The notes beneath the pieces were generated by a model, which saw only the letters and a program-made list of their open reading frames with translations, was not told the DNA's origin and did no database searches. Positions 49,080 through 60,742 of a stretch of DNA of 64,000 bases are shown here, piece after piece (the first letter of the stretch is position 1; the number at the start of each line of letters is the position of its first letter). A program made the position numbers and the translations under genes. Source of the DNA: Pyricularia pennisetigena (taxonomy: Eukaryota; Ascomycota; Sordariomycetes; Magnaporthales; Pyriculariaceae); NCBI RefSeq assembly GCF_004337985.1, contig NC_043742.1:3768176-3832175 (forward strand), in the 5' to 3' direction.

Positions 49080-49093
49080 CCGGGCTCATAACC
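49080..49093 (-). promoter_or_regulatory. Copia-2 primer-binding site (half initiator tRNA-Met)
   Basis: GGTTATGAGCCCGG follows the 5' LTR directly. It is complementary to the anticodon arm of initiator tRNA-Met (…GGGCTCATAACC), the half-tRNA primer known from Drosophila copia and yeast Ty5. Confidence 0.75.
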
Positions 49094-49738
49094 TGTGAGG
49101 AGGTTACGAAATAGAATAAACTTAATTTTAAACGCGGGGAAAAATGGATCACGTATAAGGTTAATGGAACGTTAAAATGGCAAATAACCGTTTGCTAGCG
49201 GGTAATAGAGATAATATATTGTTATTGCACAATCGATTCGTTAAATCGTTAAATCGATAAAGGTTATAAAGGTGATAAATCTAAGGCTAAGTTGTGAATT
49301 ACGTGTTCGAATCCGTAGGTGCAGATCTTCGATCCGGATGTCCGGAATGCGGGGTCACGTCACATGATTTGGCCTTATTCATGTGACTAACCTGCCGACC
49401 TATTGAGCCTAACGGCCTATTGTGCTTATGCATGCACAGAAAATCTGCGACCACAACGGGATTCGAACCCACGCACTTCAACAACGTATATATGATATAG
49501 ATTATGGTACGTGCATTATACCACTAAGCTAGATTATATATGACGTATTTGTTTTGTTGTTGAAACTATGAACAAAGACGTAATATATAAAGCTTTGTGT
49601 GTATAAACGCGTATACGTTTTATTTGTTATTTATTTATTTATTCGATGCAGGGTGACTAACAAAATTAGCCCGTGCTAGCCGTTATAAGATAATGCAGGG
49701 TAGCTAATATAATTAGCCCTGCGCTAGCCATGTTAACA
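49094..49738 (-). repeat. Copia-2 5' LTR
   Basis: 645 bp, TGTTAACATGGCTAGCGCAG ... CCTCCTCACA in element orientation. It carries the tRNA-like module at about 49446-49540 (B box complement 49459-49469, A box complement 49521-49531). It has more A and T than the 3' LTR at matched G/C positions. Confidence 0.88.
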
Positions 49739-52700
49739 TGGTATTCCAGCCCCGGAACGGTTTTTAAAACCCTGGAAAATAACTATTCCGTTGCAGCCGA
49801 AATTAGTCGAAATTTATTATATTGGGAATTCCGCGCTTTAAATTTTGCCAAATTTAAAAAATTAATACCTGAATTTAACAGCCGTTTTAATTTGCTGGTA
49901 ATTAAATTAACGAATACCAACGTGCAAATTTACCCCGTAAACGTACGACATTAATACCTACGGGACTTGGAGGGGATATTCCCTATTTGGACCGAACGCC
50001 AACGCAATACCCAACGGACCCTGCAGGCAATAGGCCAAAATTCGGAAAAATTAAATTTGCAATACTTTACAGCGGACCTTATATCCGAAAATTTGATTTC
50101 AGGTTTTACAACGGCTAAAGCCGTCAATTATAGGTTTAAAGGCAAAAAAACGGGAAAAACAAACGCTAAAAAAGGCGTTAAAAAGGAAAATAATGGCCAG
50201 GAAAATACCTCTAAATCACGAAAAAAAAGTAAAAACTTTAATTCGGATTCTGCTTTTGCAAAAAATACCAAATCCTCCTCCAGCAAATTAACCGTTGGAA
50301 CGTCCATAATTTCTATGGATTTCGAATTATTTACGGGTTCGATTCCAGGTGACGTTAACGAAAACGCAGCGTATAACGTTTTGGAATATGCGGTTAATTC
50401 CGCTATAAGCGGAATTATAAAATTACGTTCGGATTTGGATTCGGAAACCGATACCGGTAAAACGTTTAAATTACAAGTTTAAACAACTCGCTTTAAAGTT
50501 AAAACGAAACCTGGACCCGGCGTAAGAAAAACATTCAAACTATGGAAATTAGGTTACTTTATTTTGTACGATACAGGTAGTACGCACTATATTTTTGCAA
50601 ATAAACAATATTTTACCGATTATACTCCCGGTTTTACAGTCGAAATCGGTACAGGAAGTGGCCCTGTTAGGCCTCTAGGCACCGGAATTGTGAAAATATA
50701 GGTCCGTTACGGCCAAAAAGCTAACGAATTTAAAAAGGTTACGTTAAATAACGTTCTATATATCCCTTCATTTGGATTAAATATCGTTAATGGTTTAATA
50801 CATTATAATACAGGGGGCGTATTAATTAAAAATACCCTGTACGATAAAAATCGTAAGGCGTAGGGACGTTTAAATACCGCTAAATATTCGTTTTATTTAA
50901 AACTTAAAGGGTGCGATATCCTTATTCGAAATAACATTATTTCGAATTACGCCTGTATAATAGGTAAATATAGCACCGTTTTTAAAATAACCTTACAAGG
51001 GATTAAAAAGGGTTACACAGCCCCGTTGGAAGTAAGATTAAATAATATAAACCCCAAAAATTACGAAAATTATAAAATTTACACCAATTCGGAACCGGAA
51101 AAGAATACGGTAACGGAAAAGCTTAATCCCGAACAAAATGCGGAAATAACCGTAAGTTAACTTGTAACGCAGAAATTTAGCGGTAAAAACCCTGAGAATC
51201 AACGTAGAATTGGGCCCCGTAGGCCCGGCACACCGTTAAATAACCTTTTTATACAATTTAATATAAAAAGGATTATTTCCGAAAAAAGGGGTTTCCTACA
51301 CAAGAAATCCGTTGTTAAAACCTCCTATATTATCGGATTTAAAACAGGCCTTTGTAAATTACCTCCTTTTGGGCCTAAAACGGATTACGGATGGTTGGTT
51401 AAGCCTTGAAGGAAACGGAATTACAAGTAATTGTAATGAAATCCAGGCACAAAAACCCTGTTATAATACAAACGTTTGGGGTATATAGGGCTCCTATTGC
51501 TAAAAAAACCGTTAAAATTACAAAAGATTTACCTAATCTCGATAAAATTAGGGCAACTACTTATATTGCTTATATTAAAACCATTTTTATTAAACGTACA
51601 AATAGAATCGCACTCCCTACACCCCCTAATATTCTCGATTTTATAAAGGGTGATAAAATAACCCTTAAATTTAATCCTTACAATAAAAAACCCGTATTTT
51701 TGTTATTAGTGGACCGAAAATCACATTTTCGGTGGTTTATCCCACTAAAAAATAAAACCGGACCTACGGACTTAATAGCTATTAAAAGCTTTGTTAAAGT
51801 TTTTAAAAACTACGTACGGGCGCTACCTTTTAAAGTTTCACTTCAATGGGGGGTACGAATTTAATATAAACCTTTAAAATTGGTTTACAAGTAAAAATGT
51901 TAATTTTAGCACTTCGAATCGTTATTACCACGGCCAAAACAGATTAACGGAACGGTCCGTTAAAATTATTTCGGATAAATTTCGGTTTACCATTATAACG
52001 GCGGGTTTACCGTTATATTTATAATATTATTTATTACCTACCGTAATTAATAGGGATTTCATATCTTACGAGGCATTTTGTTCCGCATTCCAACCTAGAT
52101 TACCGTATAAGCCCAATTTAGGGTATTTTCGGGTTATTGGTACTGTATACCAGGTTGTTATCCCGCTTCAAAAACGCCAAAAATTTAATAAATTGGCTCC
52201 CCGCACCGAAACGGTGAAATTCTTAACCATTTATCAAATTCTACAGCTTTGGTTTACGTACCCGCTAAACGGGCCGTATACAAAACCTTTACCGTAAAAA
52301 TTATAAAGGGTATAACCGCTAAAAATCCGGTTATTCCAGGGGAAGCGCTACAAATTTTGAAAGGGGAAAATACAAATTTAAAAGGGGATTTTAATTTTGA
52401 ATTTGAAAACGAAATCAACATCGTTCCAATGGATAATTATCCCCTAAAAAACCCTGAAAATACAGGGCATTTACCACCGGTTACAAAGCAGTTACCACCC
52501 GTAATAAGGCATTTAAACCCTGAAAATACAATGTCCACCAGGCCTGTACAGCCTATTATTCGCCCCCCCAAACCTATAACGGTAGCGGTACCTAATTTAA
52601 TATTTAAAACAACGGAAATTCCGGTACTTTCAGCATTTAAAATATAAAATATGGAATTAAATTCGCAGTTCGAAAACCCATATTTTATAAATATAAATTA

Positions 52701-54936
52701 CATACATTATCTCTATTTTCAGGCCAAAAGAAAATAAAGAAAAAACCCAATAAAAACGGTAAACCAAATAATTACTAATAGGCCTTAAATAATCCTAAAA
52801 ATGCTAAATAATTAGCTGTTTTAGCGTTTAAATTCGACCAAATCGTTATTGCGAAAACTTTCCGTTTTATCCCAAAAATTAAAGTACCTAAAAACCGTAA
52901 ACTCGTTTTTACCCGGGCGGTTTTTAAATTAAAAAAAAATAAAAATAATAAACTTATAAAATACAAAGCTAGGCTTGTTGTTAGGGGTCTTTTACAGGTC
53001 GAAAGCCCAAATTATATTAAGATTTTTACTAGCATTAATAAATTACCTACCTGGCGTATATTATCAGCTATAACTAATGCACAAAATTGGGAAATAAAAT
53101 AAATCGATTGTATCGGTACGTTTTTAAACAATGATTTTACCAACGTAAATATAAATTTGCAAGTTCTAAACGGTTTTAACGAATGGGCAAAAAAATATAA
53201 TTTTATTACCGCTAACATTTTAGTGGAAATCGGTTATAGCCCGAAATAATTGCAGGTTATACAATTGGAAAAGGCGTTATATAATTTAAAACAGGGTCCA
53301 AAAAATGGCAAAATACATTTAAAACCCTATTTTTTGAAAAGGTTTTAAACCATTAATCTCTAATCCCGCTGTCTCTTATAACGTTAAATCCAAATATTTT
53401 ATCGTTACTTTTGTAAATAATTACCTGCTAAGAAGTCCTAAAATGCAATATATTCAGAATTAAAAAACCCGTTTTAATAAAATATACGCGTTGGAAAACA
53501 GGGGCCCTGCAACCTATTTCTTAGGCGTTTAAATTATAAAAAATAAACCTAAGCGCCTATTTTGGTTCCATTAAAATTAATATATAAAAAAAGCATTAGC
53601 AACGTTCGGATTAACTAGTTGCAAACCTATATTTGTTTCCTTATAACCGGGTATGCTAAAATATAGCGGGGGTAAACCCGTAAATGCGTTGGAAATTAAA
53701 TCAATATATTATCGGTACCCTTATATATTTAATGCTATTAACGCGTCCGGATATTGGTTTTACGGTATGATGGTTTTTACGTTTTTTAATAACAACCAGT
53801 TTTATCCATTTAACGGCAGCTAAAAACCTACTACGTTATTGAGCGGGTATTAAATCTTTATTTATTTGTTTCGGAAATAGAGTATTTAAAGCCGAATTAC
53901 CACCCAATTTATTAATAGGGGGTTTTAAAAGCTGAAAGTTATTGGGTTTTAGTAATAGCGATTTTGCCGGGCCTAGGGAAAATTTAAAACCTGTTTACGG
54001 ATATTTGTATACCCTATTTGGGGGCCTTATGACGTGGAAATGCAAAAAGGTTAATATTATAGTTTTAAATATTCCAAAAACCGAAACCGATGCTTTAACG
54101 GAAGCCTTAGGTAAAGCACAATGGTTTAAAAACGTATTTATAAAAATTGGACTACCTATAAAAGTCCTTATTGCAGTATTTGGAAATAATACAGGTTTTA
54201 TAATTAACGTATATAACCCTACGCACCACTAACGTATTGAATATACGTTATTAAAATTTTACTATATACGGAAAGAAGTTATAAAGGATTAATATATTTA
54301 ACATACCTGGAATCCAAACAAATACCCGCTAATGGCCTAACAAAACCCCTAACGTTTCCAATTTACAAGGTTTTTTTAAAATTTATAAAGTTTAAAACCC
54401 TAAAAATTTAGTTTTTATTTACTGAATTTTAAAATTATTATTTAATTCGTTAATTAATTATTTATTACATTTCCCTTATTTGAAAATATTGGTTTTTTGT
54501 AAGCCCAATACCGGCCGTATTACCCGAATTTACCCTGTACAGGTTAATTAATAAACAATATATACCGACTTTATATTCAAAATTGAATTAGAATTGAAAA
54601 AGTTCGTGTTTTGGGCGATTTACGTATTCGAAATACCCTATATAATATACCTAATTTGGACTATTACCAACGAAAAACCAAATTAACTATTTGGTTCAAT
54701 AATTAATTCCGTACCTTAATATTATACAAATCGGGGGTTCGAATCCAGGGGTTATTACAATTTTGGGGGTTTTTTCCAATTCGGGGTTTATAGGTCGGTA
54801 TAAAGGGTTTAATTATCCAGGGGGTTTATATCGGGAATACGAATCGGGTTAAAACACAAAAGGGATTTTCTTTTGGGGTTTTATTTTTATATATTTTTCT
54901 TTTCCGACTTTATGTAAATAATAGCAAAAGAAAGGG
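49739..54936 (+). mobile_element. Copia-1 internal region, longest copy, RIP-degraded
   Basis: Plus-strand order: Gag-like (49740-50480, TLENNYSVAAEISRNLLYW), protease (about 50560-50640, LYDTGSTHYIFANKQYF), integrase (about 51400-52300, KPVFLLLVDRKSHFRWFIPL), reverse transcriptase (about 52800-53500) and RNase H (53942-54232, GFSNSDFAGPRENLKPVYGY). Each is broken by several stops. The 5' LTR and the start of Gag are missing, since the copy begins exactly at the Copia-2 5' LTR. It runs into a 3' LTR at about 54937. Confidence 0.8.
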
Positions 54937-55493
54937 GGCGTAATTATATGCGTTATTTAGCATATAATAGGTCCATTTTTATTTGTATATAAACCACAAT
55001 TAATAGTGCCGAAATGGGGTTATTGGGGCTGTTAAATTTTCTATTATATTCTATATGTTGCAGGAATTGCGATTTAAAATGTTAGCGAATGGGGTTTCAC
55101 CCTATCCCGGGTTTAATATCCACCCTGCTTTTACGAATCAACTACCCTGTACCGGATTGAAATTTTCACTAAATTAGCAAATTAATGCGAACCCAAAAAT
55201 GGTTTATATGGAAATAAGGGTGTTTTTTCAACAACGCATATAAAATAATTTTTCGGAAAATCGTGTGCGGCACCGGAACTTTTTGCGGGATGCGGACCCC
55301 CACTTCGATGTCGGAAAATATGTAAGGGAGATAAAGCAAAATCTCCCCCACCGATGAATTAAATCTATTAATCCCAAAATTAGTGAATTTAGTGCATACA
55401 AACCCTGTAGTTACAGGTTTTTATAACGCAACTAGCACCACGCCGCACCTAGGCTAATGCCTAAACCCCTGTTAGCAACCTATATTGTTAACG
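54937..55493 (+). repeat. Copia-1 3' LTR
   Basis: About 557 bp, preceded by a polypurine tract (AAAAGAAAGGGGG). Its first bases are altered (CGTAATTATATGCG instead of TGTTAATTATATGCG). It ends TATTGTTAAC. It aligns with the inverted LTR at 27649-28201. Confidence 0.78.
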
Positions 55494-56388
55494 AGTAACA
55501 TTCAATTGCAGAAAAATAGACCCATCAGTTCTGCTGTAGGTGTTCGAAGTTTCCGAAAGTAGTTACGTGGGTAAAGGCCCACGCAAATTTCCTTTTTGAA
55601 AATGAGGTGGTTTTGAATTAACTATGCATTAATATTGACGTAATAAACCTTGTCGTAATTTGTACTGAATTTGAGATAGGTGTACAGGAGTGCATTAATG
55701 GTTTTATCAAAGCATCTCTAAATTGCCACGGTATTAATAAACGACGCGAATAGCAAATATATGAGGATTAGGCCCCCGGACCTGCCCTCAGAATTACGAT
55801 TCGGCTCCACGCCGAACCAGGGATCGGATAAAGGGTCCACTAATTCCGGATTTGAGCGCGTCTTTCCAGCGCGTCGTTGGTTGTAATTTCTCCCTTCACT
55901 TCAGTTTAGAATTTTCGTTAACAGCGCCTAATACACTGAGATTTTCAATGTATGCCTGGCCGTGACAAGTGCGCAAGGCGCAACCTATATAGTTTTCCGC
56001 CTTTTAGAACCTCAATCCTATTAATCTTGCACCCAGAGTACGTTACCAGGGCAAGACCCTCACAGCCTTTCTTCTTTCTTTAGACTTAGTTTTAAATTTT
56101 CGAATAAAATCGCCCCTCTAATGCAGCCTCGTTTTTTTGGGATTGCTTTCGTGCCAGGTGATGCTAGAACAAAAAGTAACCCATCCACTGTACATCCACG
56201 TTATTTTAAAATTCATGGGCTTATTTTTAGTCGTGCAGTTTTCTGCATTAAATTATGCAAACCCATGCATTTAATCCTTCGTTTGTACGCCTTACATATT
56301 TATTTATATAAATTAAGATACCAATAATAAGCTCACGCTGTATTTACCAGGTCCAATTCATAGAACAAGTTGCATGAAGTCAATCTTT

Positions 56389-56422
<34 letters not shown>

Positions 56423-56573
56423 TTAAGCGGCGTGACTAAATAACAATATAAAACAGCTTTCGTTTCTACATTGTAAATCTCCATACTTATTTTCACATCC
56501 TTTATTATTTAATTTTGTTGACAATTACAACAAACTCTTTCCAATACCTCACATTACGAAACTATTAAGTAAA
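55494..56573 (+). other. Upstream region of the ART-like secreted-protein gene
   Basis: Less AT-rich and less repetitive than its surroundings, so probably host-type sequence rather than transposon. No other gene is seen. Part of it (56099-56155) is repeated at 41684-41740. A (TAA)10 microsatellite lies 150 bases before the start codon. Confidence 0.5.
56391..56420. repeat. (TAA)10 microsatellite
   Basis: About thirty bases of uninterrupted TAA/ATA repeats, located about 155 bp before the ATG at 56574. Confidence 0.9.
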
Positions 56574-57020
56574 ATGCACGGGTCCATTGCTAAACTCGCT
56601 TTGTTTTTATCGTTATCCAATATTGCTTTAGCCATCCCAGATATGGTTTATTTTTACACCGACCGTAATCCCAATGCCGTTGACGCTCAAGATGGCATGC
56701 GCAAAGGGGATATAATGTCGTCGGAATTACCGCCACTTACACTTGCTGCGATAAAGTCGGGAGGAGAATACACCATTTATCATATCCGCACTTCCGGGAT
56801 TAATGAAAAATTTATTGAGGATAATGGGAAATGGGTGGCAACCGGTCACATCCCTTACGATAACATTGCAGGATGGGACTTTTTTTATCAAAGTGGGGGG
56901 CGTGTGTTATCATTTTATCACCCAAACGATGGACGGAGAGCCCGCGACACGTTTGCGAAGTTTCATGGTAAAATTAGGCCAGACAAATGGGCCGGTGCCA
57001 GTGAGGCCAGGCGGGGTTAG
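56574..57020 (+). CDS. Small secreted protein, possible ADP-ribosyltransferase-like (enterotoxin-A group) effector candidate
   Basis: An ORF of 148 residues. Residues 1-20 form a clear signal peptide (hydrophobic core LALFLSLSNIALA). The mature part has no cysteine. Two blocks recall fungal heat-labile-enterotoxin-A-like proteins: an early 'VYFYTDRNP' where the family has its NAD-binding Arg block, and 'YTIYHIR' followed later by a 'IPYDNIAGW' block near the usual 'IPW..I.GW'. The leading Arg of the family block (VYRAD-type) is not present, so activity is doubtful. The stop codon TAG (57018-57020) is the first three bases of a TAGTCTCAG transposon; a related gene tail at 24686/26584 continues about 20 residues further. 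Unlike its surroundings, the ORF shows normal, non-RIP codons. The fold call is tentative; secretion is well supported. Confidence 0.6.
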   Translation: MHGSIAKLALFLSLSNIALAIPDMVYFYTDRNPNAVDAQDGMRKGDIMSSELPPLTLAAIKSGGEYTIYHIRTSGINEKFIEDNGKWVATGHIPYDNIAGWDFFYQSGGRVLSFYHPNDGRRARDTFAKFHGKIRPDKWAGASEARRG

Positions 57021-57733
57021 TCTCAGGGCTTATCCCTAAAGCCCAGAGCTCCGCAAATAATCCACTTCGTTCGCTTCGCTCCACTTCGTGGCTAAATTGC
57101 GGCTTTGCAATGTACTTGTGGGTCCATCCAAAAAATGCTCTGGTTTAGGTCTAAGGACAACTTGTCGATTTTCGCCGCTTATAGCGGTATTTTGTCAATT
57201 CGGCGACTAACACTCCGTTATAAAAACATACATAAAATCGTAAAAATAAGCGGTTTCCTTTTTAAAGATAGTATTTAGTACCGTTATTAAGAAGGGTTTA
57301 ATTTATAATTTTATATGTACAATTAGGCGAACTTGCTAGGCCCTGCCTGTAATCCGCTTATGGCCGTGCTATTTTTTCGATTTTATTTCGATTTTCGTTT
57401 TTTTTATATTATTTTTCATTTTATTACCAAATTTTGAGTTTCTGCACGTGAGCGGTAGTATACGTGTAAGTAACGGTATATCGAGTTCTGGTATATATTC
57501 CGAATTATAAAAGCCGTTAAATAAGCGGATAAATATAGTTTATATAATTGTATATATAATTTACAATTGAAATCAGTTTATATTTTTACCAATTTTATCG
57601 ATAATAAAACCAAAGTCTCAGGAATTGGATGACGTCAATATATTAATGTTTACGTGAAATCCGGTTTTTAATATTAGGTTTAATAATGTTTTTATAAAGG
57701 AAAATGGTCGAAATATATTCTTAGTATATTTTT
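57018..57733 (+). mobile_element. Truncated TAGTCTCAG-family transposon
   Basis: Type I end TAGTCTCAGGGCTTATCCCT and family interior for about 716 bp. The type II end is missing. It stops where a Copia-1 LTR begins (57734). The 9 bases before it (AGGCGGGGT) belong to the secreted-protein gene. The second duplication copy is lost with the missing end. Confidence 0.78.
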
Positions 57734-58300
57734 TGTTAACAATATGGGTTGCTGACAGGGGTTTAGGCATTAACCTAGGTGCGGCGTGGTGCTAATTATA
57801 TTGTAAAAACCCGTAATTACAGGGCTTCAATGCACTAAATTGTTCACTAAAATGGTTCACTAATTTTGGGATTAATAGATTTAATTTATTGGTGGGGGAA
57901 ACTTTGCTTTATCTCCTTGATATATTTTCCGACATCGAAACGGGGGTCCGCACGCCAGAAAGCGTTCCGGTACCGCACACGAGTTTCCGAAAAATTATTT
58001 TATATACGTTATTGTATAAACACCCTTATTTGCATACAAACCATTTTTGGGTTCGCATTAATTTGTTAATTTGGTGAAAATTTCAAGCCGGTACAGGGTA
58101 ACTAATTCGTAAATGCAGGGTGGGTGTTAAACCGGGCACAGGGTAAAACCCGATGGGCTGACATTTTGAATCGCAACTCCTACAACACAAAATGTAACGG
58201 AAAATCCGACAGCCCCAATAGCCCCACTTCGGCACTATCTATTATGGCTTGTATACAAATAAAAGTGGACCTATTACATGCTAAATAACGCATATAATTA
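57734..58300 (-). repeat. Copia-1 LTR
   Basis: TGTTAACAATATGGGTTGCT ... CATATAATTAAA, about 567 bp. Its last bases are mutated from TTAACA. A second LTR of the same orientation follows only 34 bases later. Confidence 0.75.
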
Positions 58301-58334
58301 AAATTTTTCATATCGTTTAATAAAATGAAGTTAA

Positions 58335-58570
58335 TAATGTCAATAATATGGGTTACTAACAGTGGTTAAGGCATTAGCCTAGGTGCGGCGTGGTGCTAGT
58401 TGCGCTATAAAAGCCTGTAATTACAGGGTTTAAATGCACTAAATTGATTCACTAATTTTGGGATTAATAACTTAAATTCATTGGTCGGGAAGACTTTGCT
58501 TCATTTACCTTATATACCCTCCGACATCGAAATGGGGGTCCGCACGCCAGTAAACGTTCCGGTGCCGCAC
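58335..58570 (-). repeat. Copia-1 LTR, left part, split by a transposon
   Basis: TGTCAATAATATGGGTTACT opens the LTR. It is interrupted at GTGCCGCAC by the transposon 58571-60410 and continues at 60411-60742. Confidence 0.8.
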
Positions 58571-60410
58571 TAGTCTCAATGCTTCAACTAGACCCCCCTG
58601 CTTCGCAATAGGGACCGAACGTTCCATATAACTTTTAGCCACATGGTTTTTGGACCAATGGCAGTGGCCGAAAAGATCGCGCTCGTTCTAGTCTTAGGAC
58701 AAATTGTCGCATTTCGCCGTTTATAGCGGGTATATATATTGTGTTAAAAACAGGCCTTATAAACGCCCTGCAACCGCGCGTTAAAAGCAGTTACAATAGT
58801 TGCATTTTTCATACGCGCAACCAATTGAATAACGGTATAATTGATACATTGTGTTAACTCTAATAGCAAAAAGAAAAATAGTATAACCACAATGTGCAAT
58901 TCAATATTTAAACAAAATGTGAAATAAAAACTATAGAAATATAAAATAAACTGCGTTGGATTAAGATGAGCCTAACAACTCTGTTATTAAAAGGCGCGTC
59001 CTTGTAACTAATTTATTTGGAAAGATACTTAAATATTAAGTAGAATTTGTGTTTTGTTATTATATTTGATTATTATTTTGAATAATAGTATAGAATATTG
59101 GCTTAAAATTCTAACAATAATATTGATAATTAAACGGATTTAAAACCTTGAAATGCATGCAATTATCGCTCAAAATAAAGCTTTTATTAATATTTTTACA
59201 TTATTTGTTAATTTATTGAAGAACTAAATAATTTACGCAACTATTGGTAAAGTTAAGAGGATTTTAATAAACCTATCTTGTAACAGGGTTATATATAAAC
59301 GTGATCTAACTTTATTCTTATAAACTCATTTTATTTAAACAAAGGAAAAAAGAAAAATAGCACAATTTCAACATTGTTTTATATATAACAATAATATACG
59401 CGGGTATAATAAATCTGATTTCACGTTGACGCCTGTTTATATACTTGATTCAATCCCTGAAAATTTGGTTTTTTTTTGTGAAAATTGGTAAAAATATAAA
59501 AGCGTTTCGATTGTAAATTATATACAAAATTAAAGATACCTTACCTATCCGTATATTTAACGGTTTACATAATCGGATATGTGTCCCAAACTGTAATATT
59601 ATTCTATATATCTAAATGCCAGCTCCCACGTGCAAACACAATAGAGTTTGGCTGCAAAAGAAAATTAATATAAAATTAATTAAGTGAAGTAAACAGATTT
59701 ATCAAATATATATTAAGCATTGTTTAGTATAAAGAAGCTTTCAAAGCCAATACTATAGATTGGGTTGCACCTGGACGCTTGTTAGTATACGTCATCCCAT
59801 CCTTGAAGCTTTGGTTTTATTATCGTTAATATCGGTAAAAAAATAAACGAGTTTCCATTGTAGACTATGTATAAAAAAGTGTATACATTTCCTATTCGCT
59901 GATTTAACTGCTTATAAAATACGGTATATACCCCAAAGCTCATTGTAACGGTAAATATATATATATATATATACGATCCTCCACGTGCAAAACTTATAAA
60001 ACTTGGTTCAATATTAAAAATAATATTACAAAAAATCGAAAATTGAGAAAAAAATCGAAAAAGCAGTACCGCCATAAACGGATTAAGGGCAGGTGGTATC
60101 CAATTCGGCCGTTATAATAGATAAAAAAATAAATTGAATCACTGCTAATAGCGGGACTAAACGCTAATTTCAAAAATATTTTCTTTTTTCAATCTTTTGC
60201 GTGGTTGTGGAATAATAAAGGAATATCGGTCGCAAAAATGCAAAAAATACCGCTTTGAACGGAGAAAATCGACAAACTATCCTCAAACCTGGACCAAAAC
60301 GTTCTTTGGATGGACCCACAAATATATTGCAAAACCGCAATTGAGCCACGAAGTGGAGCGAAATGGATTAATTGTGGAGCGATGGGCTTCAGGGATGAGC
60401 CCTGAGACTA
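58571..60410. mobile_element. TAGTCTCAG-family transposon with perfect 9-bp target duplication, 1840 bp
   Basis: Type II left end TAGTCTCAATGCTTCAAC and inverted type I right end finishing GATGAGCCCTGAGACTA. The duplicated target is GTGCCGCAC (58562-58570 and 60411-60419). Removing the element restores a continuous Copia-1 LTR. No transposase ORF. Confidence 0.92.
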
Positions 60411-60742
60411 GTGCCGCACACGATTTTCCGAAAGATTATTTTGTATGGGTTTTTGAAAAACCACCCTTATCTCCATATAAACCATTTCCAAGTTCGCACT
60501 AATTTGCGAATTTGATGAGATTTTTAACCTGGTCCAGAGTAGCTAATTGGCAGGTGCAGGGTGGGTATAAACCCGGTACAAGGTAAACCCTATTCGCTAA
60601 CCATTTGAATCGCAACTCCTGCAATATAAGATATAACGGAAAATCCGAAAATCCCGATAAGCCCACTTTGGCACTATTTATTGTGGTGTATATACAAGTA
60701 AAAGTGTGCCTATTACATGCTAAATAACGCATATAATTAACA
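60411..60742 (-). repeat. Copia-1 LTR, right part
   Basis: It continues the LTR begun at 58335 and ends ATATAATTAACA. It is followed, in minus orientation, by Copia-1 internal sequence, so it is that copy's 3' LTR. Confidence 0.8.

Larger units (their letters stand above)
43579..49738 (-). mobile_element. Copia-2: nearly complete Ty1/copia retrotransposon, 6160 bp
   Basis: Complete structure on the minus strand: 5' LTR 49738-49094, primer-binding site 49093-49080, one Gag-Pol frame 48711-44317, polypurine tract about 44256-44247 and 3' LTR 44246-43579. The order integrase before reverse transcriptase is that of Ty1/copia. The two LTRs differ mostly by G/A and C/T changes. No matching target duplication borders it (AACCC versus TGGTA). 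The flanking Copia-1 LTR does not resume on the right, so rearrangement after insertion is likely. Much better preserved than Copia-1. Confidence 0.9.

Noticed and set aside
43579..49738. CRISPR-like or other array in the repeated AT block
   Set aside because: Repeats are dispersed, of transposon length and lack regular short spacers; a fungal nuclear context makes an array implausible.
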